NCBI GenBank assembly: GCA_965644315.1
Contig: CBFFRQ010000080.1
Location: 425,580 to 489,579, forward strand
Source: Caecitellus pseudoparvulus
Taxonomy: Eukaryota > Bigyra: Bicosoecida
Reading direction: 5' to 3'
DNA length: 64,000 nt
The notes beneath the pieces were generated by a model. That model was given only the letters and a program-made list of their open reading frames with translations, did no database searches and had not been told where the DNA came from. Within the stretch, counting starts at the first letter, position 1. Each line of letters starts with the position of its first letter. Below, piece after piece: positions 30,082 through 39,857 of this stretch. Made by a program: the position numbers and the translations under genes.

Positions 30082-33000
30082 TCATGCTTTGCCCCATGTC
30101 TCCAGCAATCTCGCCACCATGTCAGCTTTCTTGCCAGACTTGGACAAGCCTGCAGCACCGCACAGCTCCCGCAGCTCAACTGCCTTGAGCCGCATGCCTG
30201 CCTTGGAGTCCGAAAAGGCAGCTTCGACAGCTGCCTCACCGCCCTCCTCACTGCCGCCACCCGCTGCCTCGGCGCCCTCCTCACTGCCGCCACCCGCTGC
30301 CTCGGCGCCCTCCTCACTGCCGCCACCCGCTGCCTCGGCGCCCTCCTCACTGGCACCACCCGCTGCCTCGGCGCCCTCCACACTGGCGCCACCACCCGCT
30401 GCCTCGGCGCCCTCCTCACTGGCACCACCCGCTGCCTCGGCGCCCTCCTCACTGGCGCCACCCGCTGCCTCGGCGCCCTCCTCACTGGCACCACCCGCTG
30501 CCTCGGCGCCCTCCACACTGGCACCACCCGCTGCCTCGGCGCCCTCCTCACTGGCACCACCCGCTGCCTCGGCACCCTCCACACTGGCACCACCCGCTGC
30601 CTCGGCGCCCTCCTCACTGGCACCACCCGCTGCCTCGGCCTGACACTGGCCTGGTTCTGAGGTTTGGCCTTGAGCTGGGGCCTCATCAGCTTCAACTGGA
30701 ATCGAGCCTGGCACTGCTGAGGGCTCATGCTGGGCTGCAGCTTGCGCCGCAAGGGTGGCCTCTGTGGCTGAGTTCATCTGATGCACAAGCTGCCCCATGC
30801 TTGTGACATCGGCGACTTGGAAAGGCTCAGGGACATCCACGGCTAGGCGTTGCGTTGGCCAGGTTTCGCCAGGCACCAGCTGTAAGTGGGTGCCATGCTG
30901 TGCCAGGGCGCTGAACACGTGGGAAATGTCAAAGCAATCCTTAAACAGCTGCAGTCGACCGAAGACGTACAGCCCGAGGCGGGCGCGGGACATGGCCACG
31001 ACCAAACGCCGGACATCTCGAATGTGGCCGACATGTCGCGTGCGCACGAGAGACAGCAGTACGTAGTCGTTCTGTTGGCCTTGAAAGCGATCCACCGTGG
31101 TGATGTGTGCAGGTGTGCCCAGCCATGGATATGGTGCACACCTGGCGGCCACGACGTCTCGGAGCAGGTGTTTCTGGCCGTTGTATGTGGTCAACATGGA
31201 GATGCGCTCAGCAGGGTAGCCAAGGATACGCATGTACATGAACGTTGCCACCATGTACTCTGCCTCGCCAAGGTTCTGGAAGAAGTGGGGGGAAGGTACA
31301 CTCTCTCCTACCCCGTTGAAATCAGTGACTTCCACGAACTGGTGCGTGCGGGCAAATCCTGCGTTGGCTGTGGAGTAAGCCGGCCCGCTGCAGACACGTG
31401 GGAGATTCTGCAAGCCGCCGTACTGCCAGTTGAACAAGGCCGCCATGTCAGGCCGGGCACGGCCTTGCGCGTTGAGAGTGGTCGCAGGCACCTCCAGGCG
31501 CACAAGGCGCGTGAACATGCTCTGCTCCAGGCCACTCCACTGACCAAGTGCCATGCTCTGCACGACAGGGGGCAGTTGCTTGTGGTCCCCGATGAGCACC
31601 ACCCGCTTGAGACGGTGCGCTTCGCCCATGTCCTGGCGCTGGCAGACGAAGGGCAGAAGCGTCTCCACCTCCAGCACCTGCGCTGCCTCCTCCATGACCA
31701 CGCTGTCATACTTGAAACCGAGGTCGATGAGGCGCCGGCGGGTCAGCGCTGCGTGCGTGCAAGTCATGGCAACGATGCGCGCCTGCTTCGTCAGCATGAA
31801 GTCAGTGCGCAGGCGCTGCGTGCGCAGCAACTCGAAGGGCCGGTAGTCCGCCACCTCGTCAAACACTCCACGCAAGTGCCGGAAGCAGCTGCGGGCAGCG
31901 CGCATGGCTGCAGCAAAGCTCTGGCCTTCTGGGAAGAGGCCCTGAAGCCCACCTGGCGCTGAAGAGAAGTACGTGGCGAAGGGGAAGTGCTCTGCAACCC
32001 ATGCCCCCGAGGGCGTGCCGCCGGCCACAGCAGCACGAGCTTCAACCTGGAAGGCCTCGATGCGTGCAAGTACGTGGTTCAGGTAGAAGTGACCCGCAGT
32101 CTCAGCGGTGTAGCCGACAGCGCCTGGCACACCGAGAGTTGTGCCCAGGTGTCCCACCATGGCAAGCAGCTGGGAACGCCGCGCCAACGTGGACTCGACG
32201 CGCCCCCACTTGGAAAAGTCTGCACCTTGCACAGTGTCGGCCAAATCCCTAGACCCAGCACCCAGACGCAGCATGTGGCGGTGCGCAATGTTCCTGGCCG
32301 TGAGCTTGGCGAACAAATCGTTCAATGCCTGGTTGGAGTGCGTGACGAGAAGAATCTTCTGGGAGGGGAAGTTGTGGTACAAGTTTGAAATGATCTGCAC
32401 TGCAGTGTCAGTCTTGCCGGTGCCCGGCGGCCCCACAATCAATGTCAGCCCGTGAGACATGCCTTGGTCAATGGCAGACACTTGAGTTGGTGTAAACGGC
32501 ACGTTGTTCGCAGGAGGGGTGTCTGCTGGAAAGGGCCCCGGCGTTGGGGGTGGGTACGCAGTGATGACCACAGACGTGGGTGCCCCAACGACACCTGCCA
32601 CGCGCTTCACCCGGAACGGCGGCCGCAGCGTGCTGGCTTGATCCAGCGGCACAGCCTTCATGGTCCACTTGCTCGGATCCCAGGCACTGCTCGTGCTTGC
32701 CGGGTCGTCCTCCTGCAGAGCCAGGACTGCATCTGCGTCGGTGGAAGCAGGCTCTGCCACTTGCAGCGCCACTTCACAGGAAGGAAAGCTTGCCACAGCA
32801 TGAGCTCCATCCAAAAAGGTGTCAGACCAGTCCAACTCGTCCATGACTTGGGCTGAAGGTGGCAGGCGAGACGGGTGGGCAGCTGCAGGGTCACCGTACC
32901 CAAGCAGTACTCCTCGCAGCCATGGTGGCAGTGCTGCCGCGCCTGCAGCTGCTGCGCCGCCGGCCGCCGAAACAGCCCCTGCAGTGGACATGAGGGTGAA

Positions 33001-35562
33001 AGCGCTGGAGCCAGCGCTGGCATCTCCTTGGGCTGCTGCCTGCTGCGCGTTGGCTTCTGCAGTGCAGGCATTCATGACGTCTCGGATGGCCTCCAGCACG
33101 GCCTTGAAGTTGTTCTCTTTACCCCGCCTGCGCACAAGCAAATTGAATGTGTCGTACACATCCTCGCCCTTCGTCTGACCAGGCCACGGCGCGTCGTGGC
33201 TGAGATGTGAGCCACCAACTCCCACCAGCGCCGCTGAGCGCACTGTCACCTCCCCCATGCCGCCTGTGCGCTTCGCTTTCCCCTTGGCATCCTTGGCATC
33301 ATGCACGGCAGACATGTCCAAGTGGTACTGATTACCGTCCAACGCCAAGGTAAAGGTGCGATGGGTTCCACGGGGGCCTTCCGGCTGCCCAGCCTCCCGT
33401 CGCCGGGCGGCCTCCACCGGGTCGTTCATGATGTTCCCGTCCTCGTCCACCACCTTAACGACCTCTGCCGCCCGCACATATGTGATTCCCAGGCGCCATG
33501 GCAGGCCAGCGTCGTCTTCCGGCTGGACCCGGCGCTTGGGCGCAGGTGCTGAAGGGTCTGAAGTGTCCCCTGCACGTGCTCGAGACGCCGCGGCGACCGC
33601 CTCTGCCTGCTCCACATCTGCGTGCTCGGCGCGGATGGTGAGCATGAAGACCACATCGTGCTCCCTGATCTCATCCCACTCCTCCTTCATGCGGGCGTTG
33701 CGGGATGCAAGGTTCAGTGTGACTTCCCCCCGCACCTCGGCTGGGGCCACTTCCCCTGCTCGAGGCGCCTTGACATCCACGATGGAGAAGTCCCCGCGCT
33801 TCAGAGGCAAGGCCATCCTGGACCAGCCACCAAACGTCGTGGAGCTGCGCGCGAAGCCGCCCTCGTCGTACGTGGTGGTCACCTTGGGCTGCATGCGGGC
33901 GACAGCGTCGGACAGGTCCGCCCGCAGCTCGTACGCAGCCTCCAGGCGGTACAAGTTAAAGGAGCGCAAGAGGTAGTCAGACAATGTCAAGAACTGCAAG
34001 TTCAACTTCGGCAACGCCAGCATGCGCCCAGGGGCGTACCGCCCGAAAGGCACCAAGTTGTCATCCCACAGCAAGCGCTCCGTCGGGTACAGTGGCAAGG
34101 CGTTCATCTCGCTCGTCGCAGATGCGTGGGGAGCATGGTGCTGCAGCAGCACAGACATGATGAAATCACGAGACAGCTTCTTGGGGCACAGCGGAGAGGG
34201 CGCTGCTGTCTCCTGGTCCTCGGCGTCCTCCCTGCTTCGCTTGGAGCCCCCTACGGATACGGCGGGCCCTTGCCCGGCGTCGGCATCCGCACCTTCGTCC
34301 ACTGTAGCACCATGAGGCAGCAAATGCAGCCACTGGGCGATTCTCAGCAGCGTTGGGGTGTCCAGACTCGAGAGGGCCTTGCCCAGAGCTGGACTGGTTG
34401 CCAGCGTGCCCACAGCCGCCAATGCCGTGTCTTCGCAGGTTGACGGCAGAAAGCGGTACAGCAGGCGCTGAAGAAGCTGCAAGCGTGCGTACTGAGCTGC
34501 ACGTGATGCTGCTGGAGATACAGGGGTGGACCCGTGGTGCGCAACCTCAAAAGTCACCTGGAACTCCAGCATGTCAGTCAGCTGGCGCAGGATGCGGCCG
34601 TTCGAGGCCCGGAGCGCTGCTGAGCGGCGCAGGCGCAGGACTGAGTGTGCGTCCTGCAGCACGGTCAGGAACATGTGCCGAGTGGGGGGCTGGGCCAGCA
34701 AGTCTGCGAGCAGCTCCAGCCCACGAGCGAGGAACGCCACCTGAGGCGCAGGCACCCCCTCCTCGGACTCCAGGGCAGGGTCCTCTGCAGTGGCCAGCAG
34801 ATCGCCAAGAAGAGTGGGCAAGAGGTTCGTCTCAAGCCACTTGCCGCGAGAGGCGACGTCAAGTCCCCAGGGTGCTTGGCGCTGGGTGTCTGGGCTGCCA
34901 GAGCCGCGAGCAACCTTGGCAGGTGGCTGAAGAGGCACGTGGGAGGCTTGCGAGCGCGGCTGGACATCAGCCGGGGCAGCTTTGCTCTGCACACTCGTCC
35001 ATGCACGGCGTAGACGGGGAGTGCTCTGCAACGTGCTGGCCACCGCCGCTGGCGACGCAGAGAGCCAGGTGGGCATGCTGCAGAGTCGCAGGAGCGGCTT
35101 GCGCACGGCCGGCACCTCCAGGGATGCAAAGGCGCAATTCAAAAAGTGCAGGACGGCAGTGAATGCTGGAGTGGTGAACTGGGCTGGGTGACTCCAGCGC
35201 AGTCCCGCAGCGGCATGAATGAGGCCAGCAACCGCCTCAGGCTTCACCGCCTGAGCTGACTTCCAGGCCTGCGTGCCTGCGTCGTGCTTGGCATTCATCA
35301 AGATCACCATGGACATGATATGCTCGAACACGTGTGTGTCAGGTGTGAAGGTGGGCCATAGGTACTGCTCCAGATACCCTGTCACCTCCAGCACGCTCAG
35401 AGCTTGACTGGACGCAGCCCGATCAGGCTGCAAATGCTCCTCGTACAGACGCTTCACCAACGCATGATCCACTGAGCCAACGGGTCCTGAACCCCACGTT
35501 TCTCGGGCCAAGCGTGCTAGTGAATCCTGCTGCACCACAGAAACAGTCAACGAGCTTGGCAT
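30082..35562 (-). CDS. AQR: Aquarius-type intron-binding spliceosomal helicase with Ala/Glu repeat tail and SAP motif
   Basis: Aquarius (IBP160) is an SF1 RNA helicase that binds the intron near the branch site in the spliceosome. Intronless frame of 1,826 residues (human protein about 1,485). The N-terminal solenoid has GYLEQYLWPTFTP. The middle has the beta-barrel region (VPFGRYAPGR, SFNLYRLEAAYELR). The helicase core has VGPPGTGKTDT (Walker A, near 1040), VVMEEAAQVLE (motif II, EE in place of DE), GDHKQLPPVV, TTYNGQKHLLRDV and TVDRFQGQQNDYVLLSLVRT. After the core come about 12 copies of an 11-residue GGASEEGAEAA repeat, then a SAP DNA/RNA-binding motif (LKAVELRELCGAAGLSKSGK). Nuclear. Its stop lies 13 bp from the convergent TIM50-like stop. 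Confidence 0.94.
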   Translation of the reverse strand: MPSSLTVSVVQQDSLARLARETWGSGPVGSVDHALVKRLYEEHLQPDRAASSQALSVLEVTGYLEQYLWPTFTPDTHVFEHIMSMVILMNAKHDAGTQAWKSAQAVKPEAVAGLIHAAAGLRWSHPAQFTTPAFTAVLHFLNCAFASLEVPAVRKPLLRLCSMPTWLSASPAAVASTLQSTPRLRRAWTSVQSKAAPADVQPRSQASHVPLQPPAKVARGSGSPDTQRQAPWGLDVASRGKWLETNLLPTLLGDLLATAEDPALESEEGVPAPQVAFLARGLELLADLLAQPPTRHMFLTVLQDAHSVLRLRRSAALRASNGRILRQLTDMLEFQVTFEVAHHGSTPVSPAASRAAQYARLQLLQRLLYRFLPSTCEDTALAAVGTLATSPALGKALSSLDTPTLLRIAQWLHLLPHGATVDEGADADAGQGPAVSVGGSKRSREDAEDQETAAPSPLCPKKLSRDFIMSVLLQHHAPHASATSEMNALPLYPTERLLWDDNLVPFGRYAPGRMLALPKLNLQFLTLSDYLLRSFNLYRLEAAYELRADLSDAVARMQPKVTTTYDEGGFARSSTTFGGWSRMALPLKRGDFSIVDVKAPRAGEVAPAEVRGEVTLNLASRNARMKEEWDEIREHDVVFMLTIRAEHADVEQAEAVAAASRARAGDTSDPSAPAPKRRVQPEDDAGLPWRLGITYVRAAEVVKVVDEDGNIMNDPVEAARRREAGQPEGPRGTHRTFTLALDGNQYHLDMSAVHDAKDAKGKAKRTGGMGEVTVRSAALVGVGGSHLSHDAPWPGQTKGEDVYDTFNLLVRRRGKENNFKAVLEAIRDVMNACTAEANAQQAAAQGDASAGSSAFTLMSTAGAVSAAGGAAAAGAAALPPWLRGVLLGYGDPAAAHPSRLPPSAQVMDELDWSDTFLDGAHAVASFPSCEVALQVAEPASTDADAVLALQEDDPASTSSAWDPSKWTMKAVPLDQASTLRPPFRVKRVAGVVGAPTSVVITAYPPPTPGPFPADTPPANNVPFTPTQVSAIDQGMSHGLTLIVGPPGTGKTDTAVQIISNLYHNFPSQKILLVTHSNQALNDLFAKLTARNIAHRHMLRLGAGSRDLADTVQGADFSKWGRVESTLARRSQLLAMVGHLGTTLGVPGAVGYTAETAGHFYLNHVLARIEAFQVEARAAVAGGTPSGAWVAEHFPFATYFSSAPGGLQGLFPEGQSFAAAMRAARSCFRHLRGVFDEVADYRPFELLRTQRLRTDFMLTKQARIVAMTCTHAALTRRRLIDLGFKYDSVVMEEAAQVLEVETLLPFVCQRQDMGEAHRLKRVVLIGDHKQLPPVVQSMALGQWSGLEQSMFTRLVRLEVPATTLNAQGRARPDMAALFNWQYGGLQNLPRVCSGPAYSTANAGFARTHQFVEVTDFNGVGESVPSPHFFQNLGEAEYMVATFMYMRILGYPAERISMLTTYNGQKHLLRDVVAARCAPYPWLGTPAHITTVDRFQGQQNDYVLLSLVRTRHVGHIRDVRRLVVAMSRARLGLYVFGRLQLFKDCFDISHVFSALAQHGTHLQLVPGETWPTQRLAVDVPEPFQVADVTSMGQLVHQMNSATEATLAAQAAAQHEPSAVPGSIPVEADEAPAQGQTSEPGQCQAEAAGGASEEGAEAAGGASVEGAEAAGGASEEGAEAAGGASVEGAEAAGGASEEGAEAAGGASEEGAEAAGGASEEGAEAAGGGASVEGAEAAGGASEEGAEAAGGGSEEGAEAAGGGSEEGAEAAGGGSEEGGEAAVEAAFSDSKAGMRLKAVELRELCGAAGLSKSGKKADMVARLLETWGKA
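30225..30640. repeat. 33-bp tandem repeat coding GGA(S)EEGAEAA units
   Basis: About 12 near-identical 33-bp units (a few of 36 or 30 bp) lie inside the Aquarius gene. On the plus strand the core reads CCCGCTGCCTCGGCGCCCTC. Units alternate between EE and VE versions and between GGA and GGG, which indicates recent unit duplication or conversion. The frame is kept throughout. Confidence 0.93.
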
Positions 35563-36490
35563 GGCCGGGATTTGGGCGAAGCTGCACAGCTGCGGAAATG
35601 CCTGCGATCAAAAACCGCAGGGGGGCGAGTGATGCGGCTGCCGCGGGGGAACACGCAAAGGTCTCAAGCAGTGTGCGGGTGCCTTCTCAAGCTGTGTTCG
35701 TTTCGCTGACACAGCTCCCTAGGTTTCACCCTCAGGGTCACGGGGCCGGTGGAGCTAGCATGCCAGCCCACTGGCTCACGCTCCCTGGTGCTGTTCTCCG
35801 GCGGTAGAAACACAGCCAGTCAAACCTTTGCACTGCCTGCTCAAATGCGCCGTCTCAGAGGAAAAGCGGACACCGGCACGTACCTTTGCTGCAGCTCCTG
35901 CCGCGTCAATCTGCAGGTGCTTGGGCGACTGAAGCGGGCGCAGCCAGAGCGTGGAGCCGGCAGCCGTTTGATGCAAGGCGGCTGCAAGCTGGTGCCGGCT
36001 GCAGATCTGTTTAGCATGCGTCCTTCTAAACCACGCAAAGAACGTGCTTTTAGCGTGGTTTGAAATTGACTTGCTTGCACAAGTGCGGACGCCTTTTCCC
36101 GCGTGGCAATTTTGGTACTCTTCACGTACTCTTACGTGCGGCTACAAGACTGGCCTTTGTGATTTTTGAAGGCTCTAAGAACAAAACACAAGGCATGACA
36201 CAAGGCTCGTGTCCAGCGGAAGGGGACTATAGGCGCCCCCTACCACAAGGACTGAAGCGACTCACATGCCGTGCCTTTTGGAGCTATCAAGGCCTTCTCA
36301 AGAGGCACGTACTCTGCCGCATTTGGATTCCTTGCGAGACCTGAGGCACTGACAGTCTGCTTGGGGCATTGGAGGGATTGAACCCGACACAACCACGTGT
36401 ACAGGAGTGGAGTTGTGATTGGACACTTGATTGCTGCTGTCGGTTGGCTCGAGCGTGCCTTTCAGGGGTTTGAAAGCAAGCAGTACTGTC
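35563..36490. other. 928-bp intergenic region, lower GC, between divergent AQR and SET genes
   Basis: No open frame here looks protein-like. It should hold the Aquarius and SET-gene promoters. The middle part (about 36050-36200) is visibly more AT-rich than the genes. A strong imperfect hairpin lies at 36028-36061. A structured RNA is possible but not shown. Confidence 0.4.
36028..36061. other. Hairpin-forming inverted repeat
   Basis: AAACCACGC at 36028-36036 pairs with GCGTGGTTT at 36053-36061. Inside, AAAG pairs with CTTT, separated by a two-base bulge, around a six-base loop AACGTG. The 13 base pairs are unlikely to be functionless chance in a 34-nt span, but the role is unknown. Confidence 0.5.
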
Positions 36491-39400
36491 ATGAACCAAT
36501 TTCCGCAGCAAGCTGTCGATAGTGCCCGTCCCCAGAGGGGAGGCAGAGTGCAAGGGCATGCAGCACGATTCAAGAGCACTATATCATGCAGCTCACCTGG
36601 ACATGCGCGCGCCCTGGCTGCTCTTGGAGGCAGAAAGCGCCCGAGACATGACCCTCATGCAGTGCATGGACTCGGGGCTTGTGCAGAGCTTGGCAGGGCA
36701 GAGCAATTGCTCGATGCGGCTCTGGCCGGTGGGGAAGAGCTGCAGCGAGGAGTTCCAGCAGAACTGCTGCTACCTAGGCGAGCGCCTTGCTTCCTCATGC
36801 CGCTGTACAAGGTCCACAACACTCTGCGGCAGGCAGCTATAGCGAGCGGTGCAGAGGAATCCCAGCTGCCGTTGCGACTGTCGAGTCACGGTGCCCACTC
36901 CGTGAGGGAGTGCACAGGCAGGTACAACGTACTGAGAGCTTCAGACGGTGTGGTGTTCCAAGACAAGGACGTCATCCCTCCCCCCGTGGCAAAGGCGTCC
37001 AACACAGCGGCCGCCGCCGCTGCCCTGCGTGGCCTGCCTTGCGGAGTGGAGCGAAAGGCACAGCGTAAGGCCAGCAAGGGGCGTCTACGTCCCACCCGAC
37101 GTGTGATCATGTGGGACTTGTCCTGTGGCCGGGAGCGCCTCCCTATCCCCGTGGTTGTGGATTCAGAGCAAGACATCCCTCACCACAGCCTGCAACGTTT
37201 GTTGCTGGCTGCTCTGCACTACACGCCGGCGTACCTGGGCAAAGACCACCTGCAGGAAGAGCTGACCAAAACGCCAGTCGACCAAGATGCTGCTGCAGGG
37301 GACGACACCCGCGGCGTGCCTGTGCTGGACAACACTCACTGGCACACGCTCGCCGCCGCTGCCGACCTACAACGGGAGGCGACCCGGGTTGAGGCCCACG
37401 ACGTTGAAGACGCAGAGACTGTGGATGAAGGGGCAACCACGCCCCCCTGGTCGCCCCCTCAGGCCCTGGTAGCCAGGGGATCAGGGCTGGCCCTTGCCCA
37501 ACTTGAAGATGGGCCAGTATTGGAGGATTGGTCGCGGCTCGGGAGCAGCAAGGTGCAGTGGGGGACACCTCGTCGCTCGAGTGCGGCTCGGGCACCACGC
37601 TTCCCTCAAACCCGGCCGCTGGACTTCACATCGAGCTTCAAGTTTGTAGACTCGGCAGTGCAAGAGCGTGTAAAGCAGCGCAAGAACAAGCACGTGTACA
37701 GCCTGTCAGAGAATTGCGTGATTGATGCGGCACCTCACCTTGCTGGGGTAGTGCCAGTGCGCAAAGAGACCTGCACTCCTGCCCTCAAGGCCTTCAGTCT
37801 CTCCGTAGAGGGCATGCTGGCAAGGCTACCTACGCGTGCCTTGCCCCTGGCCCAGCTTCGAGCCCGGTCTTTTTTCGTGGAGGACTGGCCGGCTGGAGCT
37901 GAGGGCCCATGTACCGAGGAGGCTGCTCGCCAAGAGATGGTGGACATGTTGGCGCGATATCAGCCCCTTCTTCACTGGTCAGGCATTGTAGATGGGGACG
38001 GCCGGGCCCAGCTTCCACGCTTTGACGCCCGCGGCTGCTTGCAGTGGCTCACAGTCAACCCAGCTTTGGTCAAGGCTGGTGGAGATTGGGGCAGCAGCTT
38101 TGGCCGCTCTCTGCCAATGTACGGAGGATCTATCGTGGGCAGGGAAACTGCTCAGTGGGGCTCGAAGTCTCCCGCTACTTCGCACAGTGGGGCCTTTGAC
38201 ATGCACAGCTGCCCAGGCCGCGGCACCAGCCCTCCGTGGATCCCGCTGCAAGATGCCGCCACTGGTTTCGCGCTGAGCACCCTACCGCCGCCAACCCGCG
38301 TGGTGACGGGGAGCGGGCATGCAGCTTGGCGAGTGGCCTTGCCGCAGACTCAAGTGGGTGTGCAGCCGAGTGGTGAAGGCGAGAGCCCCTCCCATTTTTT
38401 CCTGCCTCTGGCCTCCGAGGGTGTGGATGTCCTGGCGTCGCCTGTGGTCGAGGCAGTTGGGCAGGTGCCTCACGGGGATTGTGACCATTGTCATGACGTG
38501 GTGCAGCGTGGCTTGCGCTGGCCCCTGGAGGTGTTCTGGTCTGGTTTCGCCGCCAAGGGTTTCGGAGTTCGCAGTCGGTGTGACATTCCGAAGGGCGCCT
38601 TCGTCTCGCTGTACGCGGGCGTCGTCACAACGCAGCCCGTCGCATGTGGCTCATACGTCCTCAGCATGGACGCCCTGCGTCTGTACCTCGAGCGCGATCC
38701 AGACGAGCGGCCTGCCTACAAGCGGGAGGCCCAGCGCATGTGGAAGAGTGCAGCGCAGCTTCGGGAGCGACCAGACGCCTTGCACAGGGGCATCGCAGGT
38801 GCCAGCGGCCACAACCCTTGTGGGGAGGGCGTGCAAGATCCGGAGCCAGCGTTTGGTCTGGGGGTTGGCGCATTGCCAGAGGGTGATCCCTCAGCCCCTG
38901 GCAGTGAGTGGCTGACGCACACTCCCGGAGCTGAGACACTGTGCGTGGACGCCAGTGTGTACAGCAACGTCGGGCGCTTTTTCAACCACAGCTGCCACCC
39001 CAACATGGTGCCGGTGCCAGTCATGTACGGCCTGCACCATGACGTGCGGGTGCCGGCGCTGGCCCTGTTCGCGTCCAAGGACATCCCTGCAGGAGAGGAG
39101 CTGACCTGGTACTATGTTGAGAAGTTCGGCACCAAAGGTGAAGGGGCAAAGCACTCCCACCCCAATGGTAAGTCAGTTACCTACTGCTTGTGTGATTGGG
39201 AGCACCTGTGTGAGAACTTCCCCCCCAAGAGATTCTGGGCGCGCCCGCCGCACATGATGCATTGGACGCCGGGGGAGGTGTTGCAGGCGTCGGCCCAGAG
39301 CAGGGCAAGGAATGCGTCGTCTGCACACCCGCAAGCTGCAGCCGGAAAGACTCAGCGCAACCGAATGCGACGGCAGCGCAAGAAGCAGCGGCGACGGGAG

Positions 39401-39832
39401 CGAGCCTCCCGGGCAAGGATTGCGCGGCTGCATGCACAGCAACAGCAGGCATTAGAAGCGACCAAGAGGGCTGAGTTGGAAGCCCAGCGCCGAGAGCGCC
39501 GCCAAAAGCGCACGGCTGAGGCTTCAGCATCTGCCTCCGAACACCTAGCCCCACCAGTCACGCTGCAGAGCGAGACGCTGGCAAGCATGACAGCCGGGAT
39601 GGGGTTCACGGCTCCACACAGCACAGTAGATCCACACAGCAGGCACACACGGCAGCCCGAAATCTACCTGCCAGGTCATGCATCCTTGGAAACGGATCGC
39701 GCTCGGCTAGTTAGCAGCGAGGTGGGCGTGCAGGGGCGGGGCGTGGGTGTGGGCTCCGACGGCGACGTCATCCTGATCTCCAGCTCGGACTCACCACCTG
39801 ATATAGACAGTGACACAGACAGCGTGTTGTAG
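36491..39832 (+). CDS. SET-domain histone-lysine methyltransferase, SUV39/SETDB-like
   Basis: About 1,113 residues from the first in-frame ATG (36491). The N-terminal 100 residues are in a frame I trust less, and the true start may be near 36797 (MPLYKVHN). A Cys-rich CDHCHD leads into the SET domain near residue 675: LEVFWSGFAAKGFGVRSRCDIPKG and FVSLYAGVV. Then about 100 inserted residues, then SNVGRFFNHSCHPNM (near 825) and DIPAGEELTWYY. The post-SET motif CLCDWEHLC follows. NHSCxPN and the ELTWxY tyrosine are intact. A split SET domain recalls SETDB1, which methylates H3K9, but substrate is inferred. The C-terminus has an Arg-rich coiled coil and an acidic end resembling a SUMO-interaction motif (VILISSSDS). 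Confidence 0.82.
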   Translation: MNQFPQQAVDSARPQRGGRVQGHAARFKSTISCSSPGHARALAALGGRKRPRHDPHAVHGLGACAELGRAEQLLDAALAGGEELQRGVPAELLLPRRAPCFLMPLYKVHNTLRQAAIASGAEESQLPLRLSSHGAHSVRECTGRYNVLRASDGVVFQDKDVIPPPVAKASNTAAAAAALRGLPCGVERKAQRKASKGRLRPTRRVIMWDLSCGRERLPIPVVVDSEQDIPHHSLQRLLLAALHYTPAYLGKDHLQEELTKTPVDQDAAAGDDTRGVPVLDNTHWHTLAAAADLQREATRVEAHDVEDAETVDEGATTPPWSPPQALVARGSGLALAQLEDGPVLEDWSRLGSSKVQWGTPRRSSAARAPRFPQTRPLDFTSSFKFVDSAVQERVKQRKNKHVYSLSENCVIDAAPHLAGVVPVRKETCTPALKAFSLSVEGMLARLPTRALPLAQLRARSFFVEDWPAGAEGPCTEEAARQEMVDMLARYQPLLHWSGIVDGDGRAQLPRFDARGCLQWLTVNPALVKAGGDWGSSFGRSLPMYGGSIVGRETAQWGSKSPATSHSGAFDMHSCPGRGTSPPWIPLQDAATGFALSTLPPPTRVVTGSGHAAWRVALPQTQVGVQPSGEGESPSHFFLPLASEGVDVLASPVVEAVGQVPHGDCDHCHDVVQRGLRWPLEVFWSGFAAKGFGVRSRCDIPKGAFVSLYAGVVTTQPVACGSYVLSMDALRLYLERDPDERPAYKREAQRMWKSAAQLRERPDALHRGIAGASGHNPCGEGVQDPEPAFGLGVGALPEGDPSAPGSEWLTHTPGAETLCVDASVYSNVGRFFNHSCHPNMVPVPVMYGLHHDVRVPALALFASKDIPAGEELTWYYVEKFGTKGEGAKHSHPNGKSVTYCLCDWEHLCENFPPKRFWARPPHMMHWTPGEVLQASAQSRARNASSAHPQAAAGKTQRNRMRRQRKKQRRRERASRARIARLHAQQQQALEATKRAELEAQRRERRQKRTAEASASASEHLAPPVTLQSETLASMTAGMGFTAPHSTVDPHSRHTRQPEIYLPGHASLETDRARLVSSEVGVQGRGVGVGSDGDVILISSSDSPPDIDSDTDSVL

Positions 39833-39857
39833 TGCCCCCTTGCCGCCGATCCTGTTG

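Noticed and set aside
30225-30640. CRISPR-like array
   Set aside because: The units are contiguous without unique spacers and code in frame for a protein repeat.
36345-36400. tRNA-like T-arm (GGGTTCAATCC on minus strand)
   Set aside because: The flanking bases do not form a 5-bp T stem, and no D or anticodon arm fits.
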